Source: CAYPAV01 sp964408805
Lineage (GTDB): Bacteria > Pseudomonadota > Alphaproteobacteria > UBA8366
Reading direction: 5' to 3'
Assembly (NCBI GenBank): GCA_964408805.1
Contig: CAYPAV010000008.1
Span: 156,845 to 220,844, forward strand
Length of the DNA stretch: 64,000 bases
Notes under the pieces: generated by a model
What the model was told of the DNA's origin: nothing
Database searches by the model: none
Seen by the model: only the letters and a program-made list of their open reading frames with translations
In this document: positions 1 to 8,546 of the stretch, one piece after another
Numbering within the stretch: the stretch's first letter is position 1
Layout of the letters: the number at the start of each line of letters is the position of its first letter
Position numbers and translations under genes: made by a program

Positions 1-42
1 GCGCGGGTCGTTTTGGATGTCATCGATCAAATGTCTGTATGA
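1..42 (+). CDS. C-terminal tail of a plus-strand gene, possibly lpxB (partial)
   Basis: An open frame enters from the left edge and ends at TGA 40-42. Its last 13 residues read ARVVLDVIDQMSV. This short helical tail resembles the C-terminus of lipid-A-disaccharide synthase (LpxB), and lpxB often sits convergent to gltA in related alphaproteobacteria. Only 13 residues are visible, so the identity is an inference from context. The next feature downstream is the hairpin at 55-85, which could end this transcript as well as gltA. Confidence 0.4.
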   Translation, partial: ARVVLDVIDQMSV

Positions 43-54
43 GCGCCGATGACG

Positions 55-85
55 AAAAAAGGGCCGCTCCAGCGAGCGGCCCTTT
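55..85 (-). terminator. Rho-independent terminator of gltA
   Basis: Perfect 9-bp stem: gggccgctc at 61-69 pairs with gagcggccc at 74-82 across a 4-nt loop, and flanking A/T pairs extend it. On the minus strand the stem is followed by a T-run (complement of the A-run at 55-60). It lies 25 bp past the gltA stop, so it terminates gltA. On the plus strand only TTT follows, so bidirectional use is possible but weaker. Confidence 0.85.
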
Positions 86-109
86 CCCGAGTGGGATAAC
101 CCGAAATTC

Positions 110-1420
110 TTAGCGCTGATTGAGCGGTACGTAAGCGCGCTCGTCCTCGCCCATGTAAAGTTGGCGGGGACGTCCAATCTTCTGACTCGGATCCTCGATC
201 ATTTCCTGCCATTGCGCGATCCAACCGACCGTGCGGGCCAGTGCAAACAGCACCGTAAACATCGAGACCGGAAAACCCATCGCCTTCAAAATGATCCCGG
301 AATAGAAATCGACGTTCGGGAAGAGTTTTCGTTCGATGAAGTAATCGTCCTCACGGGCGATCCGCTCCAGTTCCATGGCGATTTTCAGCAACGGCTCCTC
401 GCGGATGCCGAGCGCGTCGAGGACCTTATGGGCGCTCTCCATAAGCACCGTCGCACGGGGGTCGTAATTCTTGTAAACCCTATGCCCAAAGCCCATGAGC
501 CGGAAATTGTCGTTCGGGTCCTTGGCTTTTTCCAGGAACTCCGGAATTTTGTCCGCGGACCCGATCTCATCAAGCATTTTTAAGACGGCTTCATTGGCGC
601 CGCCATGTGCTGGACCCCAGAGCGAGGAAATACCAGCCGCGATACAAGCGAAGGGATTGGCGCCCGAAGACCCGGCGAGACGGACCGTGGAGGTCGATGC
701 ATTCTGTTCGTGATCCGCATGCAGGATGAAGATCTTGTCCATTGCATCCGCGAGGACCTTATTTACCGCACTATCTTCGCAGGGCACGCTGAACATCATA
801 TGCAGGAAGTTCTCCGCATATTTCAGATCGTTCCGCGGATAGATGAATGGCTGGCCGATCGAGTATTTATAAGCCATCGCCGCGATCGTCGGCATTTTCG
901 CGACCAGACGATGGGATGCGATCATCCGCTGATGGGGATCGTTGATATCGGTCGAATCATGATAGAAGGCCGAAAGCGCGCCTACCACGCCCACCATGAT
1001 TGCCATCGGATGCGCGTCGCGACGAAAGCCACGGTATAGATATTGAAGCTGTTCGTGCACCATCGTGTGATATGTGATGGTCTCTTCGAAATCCTTCTTC
1101 TCTGCGGCGTTTGGCAGTTCGCCATTCAAAAGTAGGTAGCAGACCTCCATGAAGTCGCTCTTGCCCGCCAAATCCTCGATCCGGTAACCCCGGTGCATAA
1201 GAACGCCTTCCTCGCCATCGATATAGGTAATCGAGGATTGGCACGAGCCAGTTGACGTGAATCCGGGGTCATAGGTGAACATTCCCGTGTCGCGATATAG
1301 GGGTCGGACATCAATAACCCGCGGGCCCACCGAGCCACCGATTATCGGGAAATCGTAGGTGTTGCCCGAACTATGATCGGTCAGGGTTACATACTCATTT
1401 GTCGCTGAATCCTTGGTCAT
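110..1420 (-). CDS. gltA: Citrate synthase (type II)
   Basis: Condenses acetyl-CoA with oxaloacetate to citrate, the entry step of the TCA cycle, in the cytosol. The 436 residues match the length of the large NADH-sensitive bacterial type (E. coli about 427). The catalytic triad is readable: His272 in WGPAHGGANEA, His313 in GFGHRVYKNYDPR and Asp371 in FPNVDFYSG. The HADHEQ block is at about 234-239. The start ATG at 1420 has an AAGGAG ribosome-binding site. gltX lies upstream on the same strand with a 104-bp gap, so gltA may have its own promoter, and it ends at a strong hairpin. Nothing is unusual in it. Confidence 0.97.
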   Translation of the reverse strand: MTKDSATNEYVTLTDHSSGNTYDFPIIGGSVGPRVIDVRPLYRDTGMFTYDPGFTSTGSCQSSITYIDGEEGVLMHRGYRIEDLAGKSDFMEVCYLLLNGELPNAAEKKDFEETITYHTMVHEQLQYLYRGFRRDAHPMAIMVGVVGALSAFYHDSTDINDPHQRMIASHRLVAKMPTIAAMAYKYSIGQPFIYPRNDLKYAENFLHMMFSVPCEDSAVNKVLADAMDKIFILHADHEQNASTSTVRLAGSSGANPFACIAAGISSLWGPAHGGANEAVLKMLDEIGSADKIPEFLEKAKDPNDNFRLMGFGHRVYKNYDPRATVLMESAHKVLDALGIREEPLLKIAMELERIAREDDYFIERKLFPNVDFYSGIILKAMGFPVSMFTVLFALARTVGWIAQWQEMIEDPSQKIGRPRQLYMGEDERAYVPLNQR

Positions 1421-1524
1421 CCCAGCTCCTTTCTTGATGTTTGTTATCCAAGGTAAGTTACGGCGTCGGCGCTACCGCCACACATATCCGCTGCCCACCT
1501 CGGATTTTGTCCGTAGTATAAAGC

Positions 1525-2964
1525 CTATCGCCGAGTCTGGCCAATTTCACCGTCGATCTTGACCCCTGGAACCGCGGTCATTCTTGACAAGGCGGCGTCT
1601 TTTCCAAGAATCGCCATGACCTCAAACAATCCCGGCGAAACCGCGGAACCCGTGAGCGCGGCGCGCAGAGGCTGGGCGATCTTGCCAAACCCTAGCTCCA
1701 AATCACTCGCCAGCGCGCGCAACGCTTCGTTCAGTTTCTCTTCCGACCAATCCTCCAGCACGCTGACGCGCGAATACGCCTGGCCGATAACCGAAATACC
1801 GTCTGGGTCCAGGAATTTCCCTGCTTTCTTGTCGCCGAGCGGATGCGTCGGCGGATCAACCAAGAAAATAGCGCTTTCGATCAGTTCAGGCAGCGTGCTC
1901 GCCCGTTTGGTAAGATGCGGCAACGCTTTCATGACTCGTGCTTCAGCCTCCTCGTTGACAACGCAATTGCAGGCGGCGGCGAGATTAGGCTTGATCATCG
2001 CCAAAAGATCGTCGATGGCCATGTTTCGCAGGTAATGCGCGTTGACACTATTGAGCTTGTCTACATCGAAGCGCGCGGCCGATCGGCCGATTCCATCGAG
2101 ATCGAAGAGTTTCGTCGCTTCCTCGGTATCGATGATCTCGACGTCACCGTGGGACCAGCCGAGACGAAGCAGATAATTCCGCATCGCCGCCGGCAGGTAT
2201 CCCATTTCACGATATTCCTGAACCGCCGTGGCGCCGTGTCGCTTGGAGAGTTTTTGTCCTCCCGAGCCATGGATAAGCGGGATATGGGCGAAGACGGGCG
2301 GTGTCCAGCCTGCCGCGAGATAAAGATGATACTGCCGGAACGCATTGTTCAGATGATCGTCGCCACGAATGATGTGGGTGACGCTGGCGTCATGATCGTC
2401 GACGACCACCGAAAGCATATAGGTAGGCGTCCCATCGGCGCGCAGAAGGATGAAGTCGTCCAATTGCTCGTTCGCGAGACGGACATCCCCTTGGACCTGA
2501 TCCGCAAGGATGGTTTCACCGTCGAGGGGCATCTTTATTCGCACGACGGGATCGACACCGGCCGGTGCTTCCGAGGGGTCTTTATCGCGCCATCTCCGAT
2601 CGTAGAAGACGCGCCGGCCGTCGCGTTTGGCGGCTTCGCGCATCTCGGCCAATTCGTCGGGCGTGCAATAGCAATAATAGGCCTTCCCCGTCTCCAAGAG
2701 TTGCCCGGCAACCTCGGCGTGACGCGCCAGACTGCGCGATTGGTAGGTCTCGTCGCCGTCCCAATCGAGTTCGAGCCACCGCATGCCGTCGAGGATTGTT
2801 TCTACCGCCTCGGGCGTCGATCTTTCTCGATCGGTGTCCTCGATCCGCAATAGGAATTGACCGCCCATATGACGCGCATAGAGCCAGTTGAAGAGTGCCG
2901 TACGCGCGCTCCCGATATGAAGCGAGCCCGTCGGAGAAGGAGGAAATCGGGTGATGACCGTCAT
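1525..2964 (-). CDS. gltX: Glutamyl-tRNA synthetase
   Basis: Class I aminoacyl-tRNA synthetase that charges tRNA-Glu with glutamate (possibly tRNA-Gln too if a GatCAB route is used; this cannot be told from here). 479 residues, normal length. The HIGH-type motif is SLHIGSAR near residues 14-21, and the KMSKS-type motif is KLSKRHG at 238-244. The start MTVITRFPPSPTG is the standard bacterial N-terminus. Alphaproteobacteria often have two GltX copies, and this one is in the conserved gltA-gltX-comEC-lexA neighbourhood. It is divergent from comEC across a 165-bp spacer that contains an inverted repeat. Confidence 0.96.
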   Translation of the reverse strand: MTVITRFPPSPTGSLHIGSARTALFNWLYARHMGGQFLLRIEDTDRERSTPEAVETILDGMRWLELDWDGDETYQSRSLARHAEVAGQLLETGKAYYCYCTPDELAEMREAAKRDGRRVFYDRRWRDKDPSEAPAGVDPVVRIKMPLDGETILADQVQGDVRLANEQLDDFILLRADGTPTYMLSVVVDDHDASVTHIIRGDDHLNNAFRQYHLYLAAGWTPPVFAHIPLIHGSGGQKLSKRHGATAVQEYREMGYLPAAMRNYLLRLGWSHGDVEIIDTEEATKLFDLDGIGRSAARFDVDKLNSVNAHYLRNMAIDDLLAMIKPNLAAACNCVVNEEAEARVMKALPHLTKRASTLPELIESAIFLVDPPTHPLGDKKAGKFLDPDGISVIGQAYSRVSVLEDWSEEKLNEALRALASDLELGFGKIAQPLRAALTGSAVSPGLFEVMAILGKDAALSRMTAVPGVKIDGEIGQTRR

Positions 2965-3079
2965 TTTCGATACGAGACCTTATCTCGGTTTAGGCGAGTT
3001 CCGCACGGGTCGCATGTAACATGATGATCTGGCAAAGGCTACAAAGGGGTCGTGGTAGGCATTCTTCGTCAATTCTCTC

Positions 3080-3101
3080 CTAAATTGCTATTCTAATTTA
3101 G
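3080..3101. promoter_or_regulatory. Perfect 7-bp inverted repeat between gltX and comEC
   Basis: CTAAATT (3080-3086) and AATTTAG (3095-3101) are exact reverse complements around an 8-nt spacer, in an AT-rich patch 28 bp before the comEC start. There is no T-run, so it is not a standard terminator. A dimeric repressor site or an mRNA leader hairpin would both fit. Its arms resemble the CTAATT/AATTAG arms near 28246-28291. The function is inferred only. Confidence 0.4.
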
Positions 3102-3129
3102 TACTCTCAAGGGTAATCGATCGTCCTTC

Positions 3130-5211
3130 ATGTTAATGGAACTTCGAAATCGGATCGCTCGGGAAGCTGCCGACGAACAGGATCGCTGGATCCTTTGGGT
3201 CCCGGTTGCGCTTGGAGTCGGTATCCAACTTTATTTCGGCCTCCGCTTCGAGCCTTCGCCATATCTCGGACCAATCGTCGCGATTGTCGCTTTCGTCGGC
3301 GTCTACCTATCGCGAAAGCATGCCGTCTTCATGCTGACTGTCTTGGTCTTCGTTATCGGTGGAATCGGATTTTCCATGTCGAAATTCAGGAGCGACTTTG
3401 TTGCGGCGCCGATCCTGTCCAAGCCCATGGGCCCCGTTACGATAGAAGGGCGCGTGGTCGGCATCGAGGCCTTTCCGGATCGTCCACGTATACGATTGAC
3501 CGATCTGACGATCTCGCGCAGCGGGACGGCGACGACACCAACCCGGATATTGCTGCGAATTCGCGGCAAGCCGAACTTCGAGATTGGTGATTTCGTCCTT
3601 GGCCGGGTCAAGCTGCTACCGCCGCCCGGACCGGTGCAGCCTGGCGCGTATGATTTTCAGCGAAGGTCTTGGTTTCAAGGTGTTGGCGCCATCGGCTTCA
3701 CGATGGGCAGGATTTCCCGTGTCGATCGACACCGGTCGATGGGGCTTGCCGGGCGTTTCGAAGTCGGCGTCGCCGCATTTCGTCGTGATCTAAGCAACCG
3801 TATCATCAGTCATCTTGAAGGCGTTACCGGCGCTGTCGCGGCGGCACTGATCGTCGGCGATCGCAGCGCAATTCCGCCCGATGTAACTCAGGCCATGCGG
3901 GATTCGGGCCTCGCACATCTATTGGCGATCTCGGGCCTTCACATCGGTATCGTGGCTTCCTTGATTTTCGGCGTCGTGCGATTTCTCCTCGCCGCCATCG
4001 AGCCCTTGGCGATCAATATTCAAATCAAGAAACTGGCTGCCGGAATCGCGTTGTGCGGTAGCTTCGCCTACCTCCTGATCGCGGGTGCGACGCTGCCGAC
4101 CCAGCGTGCTTTCATCATGGGTGCCTTGGTTCTGGGGGCGCTGCTATTGGATCGAAAGGCGATATCGATGCGGTTGGTGGCACTTGCCGCCACCGCGATC
4201 CTGATGATCGCGCCCGAAAGCCTGCTCTCGGCCAGTTTTCAGCTTTCCTTCGCGGCGGTTGTCGCATTGGTCGCGGTCTACGAAGCGAGTGCCGACTCGC
4301 TCCGCCGGTTTACCGCGCGGCCGGGCATAGCACGCCGCGTGATCATCTATTTTTCGCTGCTGGCGATGACGACGATTGTCGCCGGCGTCGCGACCGGGTT
4401 CGTCGCCTATTATCATTTCGGCCGTATCACCCATTTCGGTTTGGTCGCCAATTTGCTCGCGGTTCCGGTAACCGCGATCTGGATCATGCCCATGGGCGTG
4501 CTCGCCTGTCTATCGATGCCTTTTGGCGTGGAGGGGCCGGCGCTCGGCCTCATGGGGGACGGGATCGATGTTATGATCCACGTGGCACGCGCGGTCGCTG
4601 GTTGGCCGGGCGCGGTGACGACGATGCCGGCTATGCCTTCGCTTAGCTTCGCGATCATGGTCGCTGGCGGGCTTTGGCTGTGTCTGATGCAACGGAGGTG
4701 GTGTTGGGCTGGACTTGGTGTCTTTGGCATTGGCGCGCTCTTGATACCATTCGGGTCCCAGCCCGATATCCTGATTTCCGAGAGTGGAAAGTTGATGGCG
4801 TTGAAACTCGCCGATGGCCGTCTCGTCCTCTCCCGCAAGAACCGTGAAAAATTTGTTGCCGAATCATGGCTCCGTGAAAACGGTCAGGCCGAGAAAATAT
4901 TCTGGCGCGATATCACGGGCACGGACAATTCACTTCGTTGCGATCCGGCGGGCTGTATATACCGCAGCAACGGGCATCGTATCGCCTTCGTTCGCGATAT
5001 TTCGGCGGTCGACGAAGACTGCCGGCTGAGTGTCTTGGTCGTGAGTCCGATTCGTATCGGAAGGCGATGTCGGCGGATAACCAGAGTTATCGATTTCGTC
5101 GATCTGCGACAAGGCGGTGCTCACACGGTACGCCTTGAGCCCGAAGGAACGAGGGTTCTGTCCGTCAACGCCGATCGCGGCGATCGTCCATGGGTGCCGC
5201 GCCGCCGATAA
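3130..5211 (+). CDS. comEC: ComEC/Rec2-family DNA-uptake channel protein
   Basis: Inner-membrane protein of the ComEC/Rec2 family, which moves one strand of incoming DNA across the cytoplasmic membrane in natural competence. 693 residues. The N-terminal part (about 20-190) contains several membrane helices and an OB-like DUF4131 segment. The Competence domain (about 225-520) holds the signature LLAISGLHIGI at about 262-272 and many hydrophobic helices. The C-terminal 130 residues are soluble and lack an HxHxDH motif, so the metallo-beta-lactamase nuclease domain of Bacillus-type ComEC is missing, as is common in alphaproteobacteria. The gene is convergent with lexA, with 1 bp between the two stops. 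Competence itself cannot be concluded from this gene alone. Confidence 0.9.
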   Translation: MLMELRNRIAREAADEQDRWILWVPVALGVGIQLYFGLRFEPSPYLGPIVAIVAFVGVYLSRKHAVFMLTVLVFVIGGIGFSMSKFRSDFVAAPILSKPMGPVTIEGRVVGIEAFPDRPRIRLTDLTISRSGTATTPTRILLRIRGKPNFEIGDFVLGRVKLLPPPGPVQPGAYDFQRRSWFQGVGAIGFTMGRISRVDRHRSMGLAGRFEVGVAAFRRDLSNRIISHLEGVTGAVAAALIVGDRSAIPPDVTQAMRDSGLAHLLAISGLHIGIVASLIFGVVRFLLAAIEPLAINIQIKKLAAGIALCGSFAYLLIAGATLPTQRAFIMGALVLGALLLDRKAISMRLVALAATAILMIAPESLLSASFQLSFAAVVALVAVYEASADSLRRFTARPGIARRVIIYFSLLAMTTIVAGVATGFVAYYHFGRITHFGLVANLLAVPVTAIWIMPMGVLACLSMPFGVEGPALGLMGDGIDVMIHVARAVAGWPGAVTTMPAMPSLSFAIMVAGGLWLCLMQRRWCWAGLGVFGIGALLIPFGSQPDILISESGKLMALKLADGRLVLSRKNREKFVAESWLRENGQAEKIFWRDITGTDNSLRCDPAGCIYRSNGHRIAFVRDISAVDEDCRLSVLVVSPIRIGRRCRRITRVIDFVDLRQGGAHTVRLEPEGTRVLSVNADRGDRPWVPRRR

Positions 5212-5212
5212 A

Positions 5213-5911
5213 TCAGTACTTGCGGATCAACCCCACGAGTTGCCCCTGAATTTCAACCCGGTCCGGTCCGAAGATCCTCGTCTCGAAGTTCTTGTTCGCC
5301 GGCTCGAGCGCGATCGAATTCCCCTTGCGGCGAATTCGTTTCAAGGTCACTTCCTCATTGTCGATGAATGCAACGATGATGGCGCCGTTCTCGGCCTGAT
5401 CGGATCGCTTGATGATAACCGTATCGCCATCGTATATGCCGGCTTCGACCATCGAGTCGCCGTCGACCTCGAGGGCATAATGCTCGCCGCCGCCGACCAG
5501 ATCGGTGGGGACATCCATAAGGTTGCTTTCGTCGCGAAGCGCCTCGATCGGCGTACCGGCCGCGATCTTGCCGTAGAGCGGCACGCGAACCGTCTGTCCG
5601 AGGGGCGTTGTGGGCTCGCCCCCCAATTCGCTGGAATTGTTTTCGATCAAGCGAGGCGAAAATCGGCCTTGCGGCATGGGCGTCGGCGCTTCAAAATTTT
5701 CCGGCAATTTCAATATTTCCAGGGCGCGCGCGCGATGCGGCAAGCGGCGCAGGAAGCCACGTTCTTCCAATCCCGTGATCAAACGGTGAATACCCGATTT
5801 GGACTTCAGCTCCAGGGCGTCCTTCATCTCATCGAAAGAGGGGGGAACCCCCTGATTTTGCAGGCAATCATGAATATAAAGCAGCAGTTGATATTGTTTT
5901 CTCGTAAGCAT
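5213..5911 (-). CDS. lexA: SOS repressor LexA
   Basis: Transcriptional repressor of the DNA-damage response that cleaves itself when RecA filaments form. 232 residues. The winged-helix DNA-binding domain (1-65) starts with MLTRKQYQLL. The cleavage site is Ala118-Gly119 in KIAAGTPIEA. The catalytic Ser153 lies in GDSM and Lys191 in TLKR. I chose ATG 5911; an extension to 5989 stays open but would run through the SOS operator and has no LexA-like sequence. A GTTC-N7-GTTC operator lies 60-74 bp upstream, so the gene is probably self-repressed. moeA lies upstream on the same strand with a 110-bp gap. Confidence 0.97.
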   Translation of the reverse strand: MLTRKQYQLLLYIHDCLQNQGVPPSFDEMKDALELKSKSGIHRLITGLEERGFLRRLPHRARALEILKLPENFEAPTPMPQGRFSPRLIENNSSELGGEPTTPLGQTVRVPLYGKIAAGTPIEALRDESNLMDVPTDLVGGGEHYALEVDGDSMVEAGIYDGDTVIIKRSDQAENGAIIVAFIDNEEVTLKRIRRKGNSIALEPANKNFETRIFGPDRVEIQGQLVGLIRKY

Positions 5912-5970
5912 GTACACGCCTCTCGGAGCGGACCAAAGCCCATGTGAACAAAACGAAAACTTCTTATTCT

Positions 5971-5985
5971 GTTCTACTTTGGTTC
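5971..5985 (-). promoter_or_regulatory. LexA operator (alphaproteobacterial SOS box)
   Basis: GTTC (5971-5974), seven bases, GTTC (5982-5985): an exact match to the direct-repeat SOS box GTTC-N7-GTTC known from Caulobacter and Rhodobacter. It lies upstream of lexA in the expected promoter position. A degenerate second copy in the opposite orientation (GTTT-N7-GTTC on the minus strand, plus-strand 5946-5960) sits 10 bp closer to the gene. Together they would give tight autoregulation. Confidence 0.85.
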
Positions 5986-6021
5986 GCACACCGTGTCAAC
6001 CGCATCGCGTGCGATCGTGCC

Positions 6022-7251
6022 TCAATAGCGCAAATTACCCGCGGGCATGAAGACGATCTCGACCGAATCGCCTTCGTTTCGGACGGGGGCGTGAGGGGAG
6101 CGGATAATCAATGCATCGGCCGCCGTCAACGTCGCCATCATCGAACTGTCTTGCTTTGAGAACGGGGTTGCGACGAGTTGGCCGCCACCGTCGCGCCGGA
6201 TATTGGCGCGCAGGTAGTCCTGGCGCTCGTCGTTTTCCGCCAAGGGGGCGCTCAGGACCGCCTCGGTCGTGAACTCTTCGGTATCCGCAAGTCCCTGCAT
6301 CTTGCTCATGGCGGGGCACAGGAATATCAGGGCGCATACGAGGCTCGATACCGGATTCCCCGGCAATCCAAGAACATTGATATCGCCGATGCGACCGAAC
6401 ATGAGCGGCTTGCCGGGGCGCATGGCAATGCGCCAGAAATCGATTTCCATGCCCTTGTCGGCAAGGACGGATTGGACGAGATCGTGATCGCCGACCGAGA
6501 CTCCGCCGGTGGTCACCAGCAAGTCGCAACCGATGGCCCCCTCGGCCATGCGCGCGAGTGAATCGCGTTCGTCGGCGGCGATGCCAAGCAGAACCGGCTC
6601 CCCGCCAAGGGCGTGAACATAGGCGGCGAGACTCAATCCATTCGAACTCACGATCTGATTGGGGCCAATCGGGTCCCCCGGCATGACCACCTCGTCTCCG
6701 GTGGCCAGGATGGCGACACGGGGCCGGCGGTGGACCATCAGCCAGGGCAGGTTCATGGCCGCCGCCAGTCCGACATGGCGCACCGTGAGACGGGTGCCGG
6801 ATTCGATCAACGTCTCGCCGGATTTGAAATCGAGCCCGGCGGGGCGAATATAGGTCCCCGTCGTAGCACCTTCGAGAATGCGGACCGACTTGCTTTTAAT
6901 TTCCGTGTTTTCTTGGATTACGATCGCATCCGCGCCGTCCGGAACCGGTGCGCCGGTGAAAATCCGGACGGCCTCTCCGGGACCGAGCGGGGCATCATGT
7001 GCACCGCCCGCCGGCGCGGTTCCAACGACGGGGAGTTCGACCGGAACATTTGCGACATCCGCGGCCCTAACCGCAAACCCGTCCATCGCCGAGACCGCGC
7101 TGGGCGGCTGGGTGCGGCGGGCGATCGCGGGCTCGCCCAATACCCGGCCCAAGCCGTCTATCACGGAGACCTGTTCGAGCGAAAGGGGGGAGACGGCGGC
7201 GGTTATTCTCGAGCGCGCCTCCTCCACCGAGATCATCGGTTCATTCGGCAT
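6022..7251 (-). CDS. moeA: Molybdopterin molybdenumtransferase MoeA
   Basis: Inserts molybdate into adenylylated molybdopterin, the last step common to molybdenum cofactor synthesis. 409 residues, normal length. Visible features are SAMDGFAVRA near residue 55, the central MoCF-binding domain with TTGGVSVGDHD near 245, GRPGKPL-type MRPGKPLMFG, and GLPGNPVSS near 310. The start ATG at 7251 overlaps the end of moaC by 11 bp, so the two are translationally coupled. The order trpD-trpC-moaC-moeA-lexA is the conserved alphaproteobacterial arrangement. Confidence 0.96.
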   Translation of the reverse strand: MPNEPMISVEEARSRITAAVSPLSLEQVSVIDGLGRVLGEPAIARRTQPPSAVSAMDGFAVRAADVANVPVELPVVGTAPAGGAHDAPLGPGEAVRIFTGAPVPDGADAIVIQENTEIKSKSVRILEGATTGTYIRPAGLDFKSGETLIESGTRLTVRHVGLAAAMNLPWLMVHRRPRVAILATGDEVVMPGDPIGPNQIVSSNGLSLAAYVHALGGEPVLLGIAADERDSLARMAEGAIGCDLLVTTGGVSVGDHDLVQSVLADKGMEIDFWRIAMRPGKPLMFGRIGDINVLGLPGNPVSSLVCALIFLCPAMSKMQGLADTEEFTTEAVLSAPLAENDERQDYLRANIRRDGGGQLVATPFSKQDSSMMATLTAADALIIRSPHAPVRNEGDSVEIVFMPAGNLRY

Positions 7252-7717
7252 TAAAGGTACCGGATTTGCCGCCCGATTTATGGGTCAGACGGATATCGGT
7301 GATGCGCATGCCGCGATCGATGGCCTTGCACATGTCATAGACCGTCAGGGCGGCGATCGTGGCCGCGGTCAACGCCTCCATTTCAACGCCGGTCCGGCTG
7401 GTGACCTTGCAGGTCGCGGTAATGTCGATCGCCAGACGGTCGGGGTCGATCGAAAGTTCCACGCGGCTTGAGCTCAGCGGGAGTGGGTGACAAAGCGGAA
7501 TCAGATCGCTGGTTCGTTTGGCTGCCATGATGCCGGCCAGCTGAGCGACGGAGAGAACGTCGCCCTTGCTGATTGCTTGGTCCTGGATCGCCTTGATCGT
7601 TCCCTCGGCGGCGATCACGCTGCAGGCCGCCGTCGCGCGCCGTTCGGTTACATCTTTCTCGGAGACATCGACCATCACCGCATTGCCGTCGGCGTCGATA
7701 TGGGTCAAGCCGCTCAC
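7241..7717 (-). CDS. moaC: Cyclic pyranopterin monophosphate synthase MoaC
   Basis: Forms cyclic pyranopterin monophosphate together with MoaA in the first stage of molybdenum cofactor synthesis. 158 residues from the chosen GTG start. The hallmark DVSEKDVTERRATA is near residues 18-31, and LIPLCHPLPLS, MEALTAAT and MCKAIDRG are all present. An ATG nine codons upstream (7744) is open but has no ribosome-binding site. The GTG at 7717 has a perfect AAGGAGG eight bases before it, and the protein then starts MSGLTHID, as in relatives. It begins 13 bp after the trpC stop and overlaps moeA by 11 bp. Confidence 0.95.
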   Translation of the reverse strand: MSGLTHIDADGNAVMVDVSEKDVTERRATAACSVIAAEGTIKAIQDQAISKGDVLSVAQLAGIMAAKRTSDLIPLCHPLPLSSSRVELSIDPDRLAIDITATCKVTSRTGVEMEALTAATIAALTVYDMCKAIDRGMRITDIRLTHKSGGKSGTFNAE

Positions 7718-7730
7718 GTCAAATGCCTCC

Positions 7731-8546
7731 TTATTCGGCCGCATCGGCGGCGCAGGGTTTACCGAGCAGGCGGCGGACGGCCGCGCCGACGTCGCTCTGA
7801 CGCATCAGGGATTCGCCGACCAAGATGCAGTCGGCGCCGGCGCGCGCCATTCGTTCGACATCCGCGTGATCCCCGATGCCGCTCTCGGCAACGAGAATTC
7901 GGTCCTTTGGAGCCTTCGCGGCGAGCGCCTCGGTGGTCGCGAGGTCTACATTCAAGGTCTTTAGGTTGCGGTTGTTGATGCCAATCAGGCGCGAATTCAA
8001 TTCCGCCGCTCGTTCTAGTTCTTCCGCGTCATGAACCTCAACGAGACTATCCATGCCGAGGTCCGCCGCCAAACCTGCCAACTCTGCGGCTTGCTCGTTG
8101 TCGAGGGCCGCCATGATCAGGAGAATGCAATCCGCCCCCAACATCCGGGCTTCGTAAACCTGATAGGGATCGAGGATGAAGTCTTTCCGCAGGGCGGGGA
8201 GGCCGGTCGCCGCACGCGCCGTGACCAGGTGGTTGTCCTCGCCCTGAAAATACGGTGTATCGGTCAAGACCGATAGACAAGTCGCCCCGGCGTTCTGATA
8301 GGCGCACGCAAGGGATTCGGGATCGAAGTCTTCTCGGATCAGCCCCTTGCTCGGAGAGGCTTTCTTGATTTCGGCGATGAGGCCAGTACCGCCAGCTCTC
8401 GTAACGGCGGTGAGCCGATCGGCGAAACCACGCGTCGGCTCGGCCGTATTCGCCGCCCGCATGACTTCTTCCATTGGCTGAGCAGCCTTTCGTTCCGCGA
8501 TATGCCCGCGCTTCCGGTTGCATATTTCCGTCAGAACATCGCTCAT
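7731..8546 (-). CDS. trpC: Indole-3-glycerol phosphate synthase
   Basis: Closes carboxyphenylamino-deoxyribulose phosphate to indole-3-glycerol phosphate in tryptophan synthesis. 271 residues, monofunctional (no TrpF fusion). The TIM barrel shows the catalytic block LIAEIKKASPSKG at 56-68, LRKDFILDPYQVYEAR near 120, IGINNRNLKTL near 190 and VAESGI near 215. The start ATG overlaps the trpD stop as ATGA, so translation is coupled. It feeds straight into moaC. Confidence 0.96.
   Translation of the reverse strand: MSDVLTEICNRKRGHIAERKAAQPMEEVMRAANTAEPTRGFADRLTAVTRAGGTGLIAEIKKASPSKGLIREDFDPESLACAYQNAGATCLSVLTDTPYFQGEDNHLVTARAATGLPALRKDFILDPYQVYEARMLGADCILLIMAALDNEQAAELAGLAADLGMDSLVEVHDAEELERAAELNSRLIGINNRNLKTLNVDLATTEALAAKAPKDRILVAESGIGDHADVERMARAGADCILVGESLMRQSDVGAAVRRLLGKPCAADAAE

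Noticed and set aside
1843..2853. Long plus-strand open frame of 336 codons opposite gltX
   Set aside because: It is the antisense shadow of a GC-rich real gene; it has no recognisable domain or ribosome-binding site.
5912..5989. 26-codon N-terminal extension of LexA
   Set aside because: It would run through the SOS operator, has no LexA-like sequence, and MLTRKQYQ is the family N-terminus.
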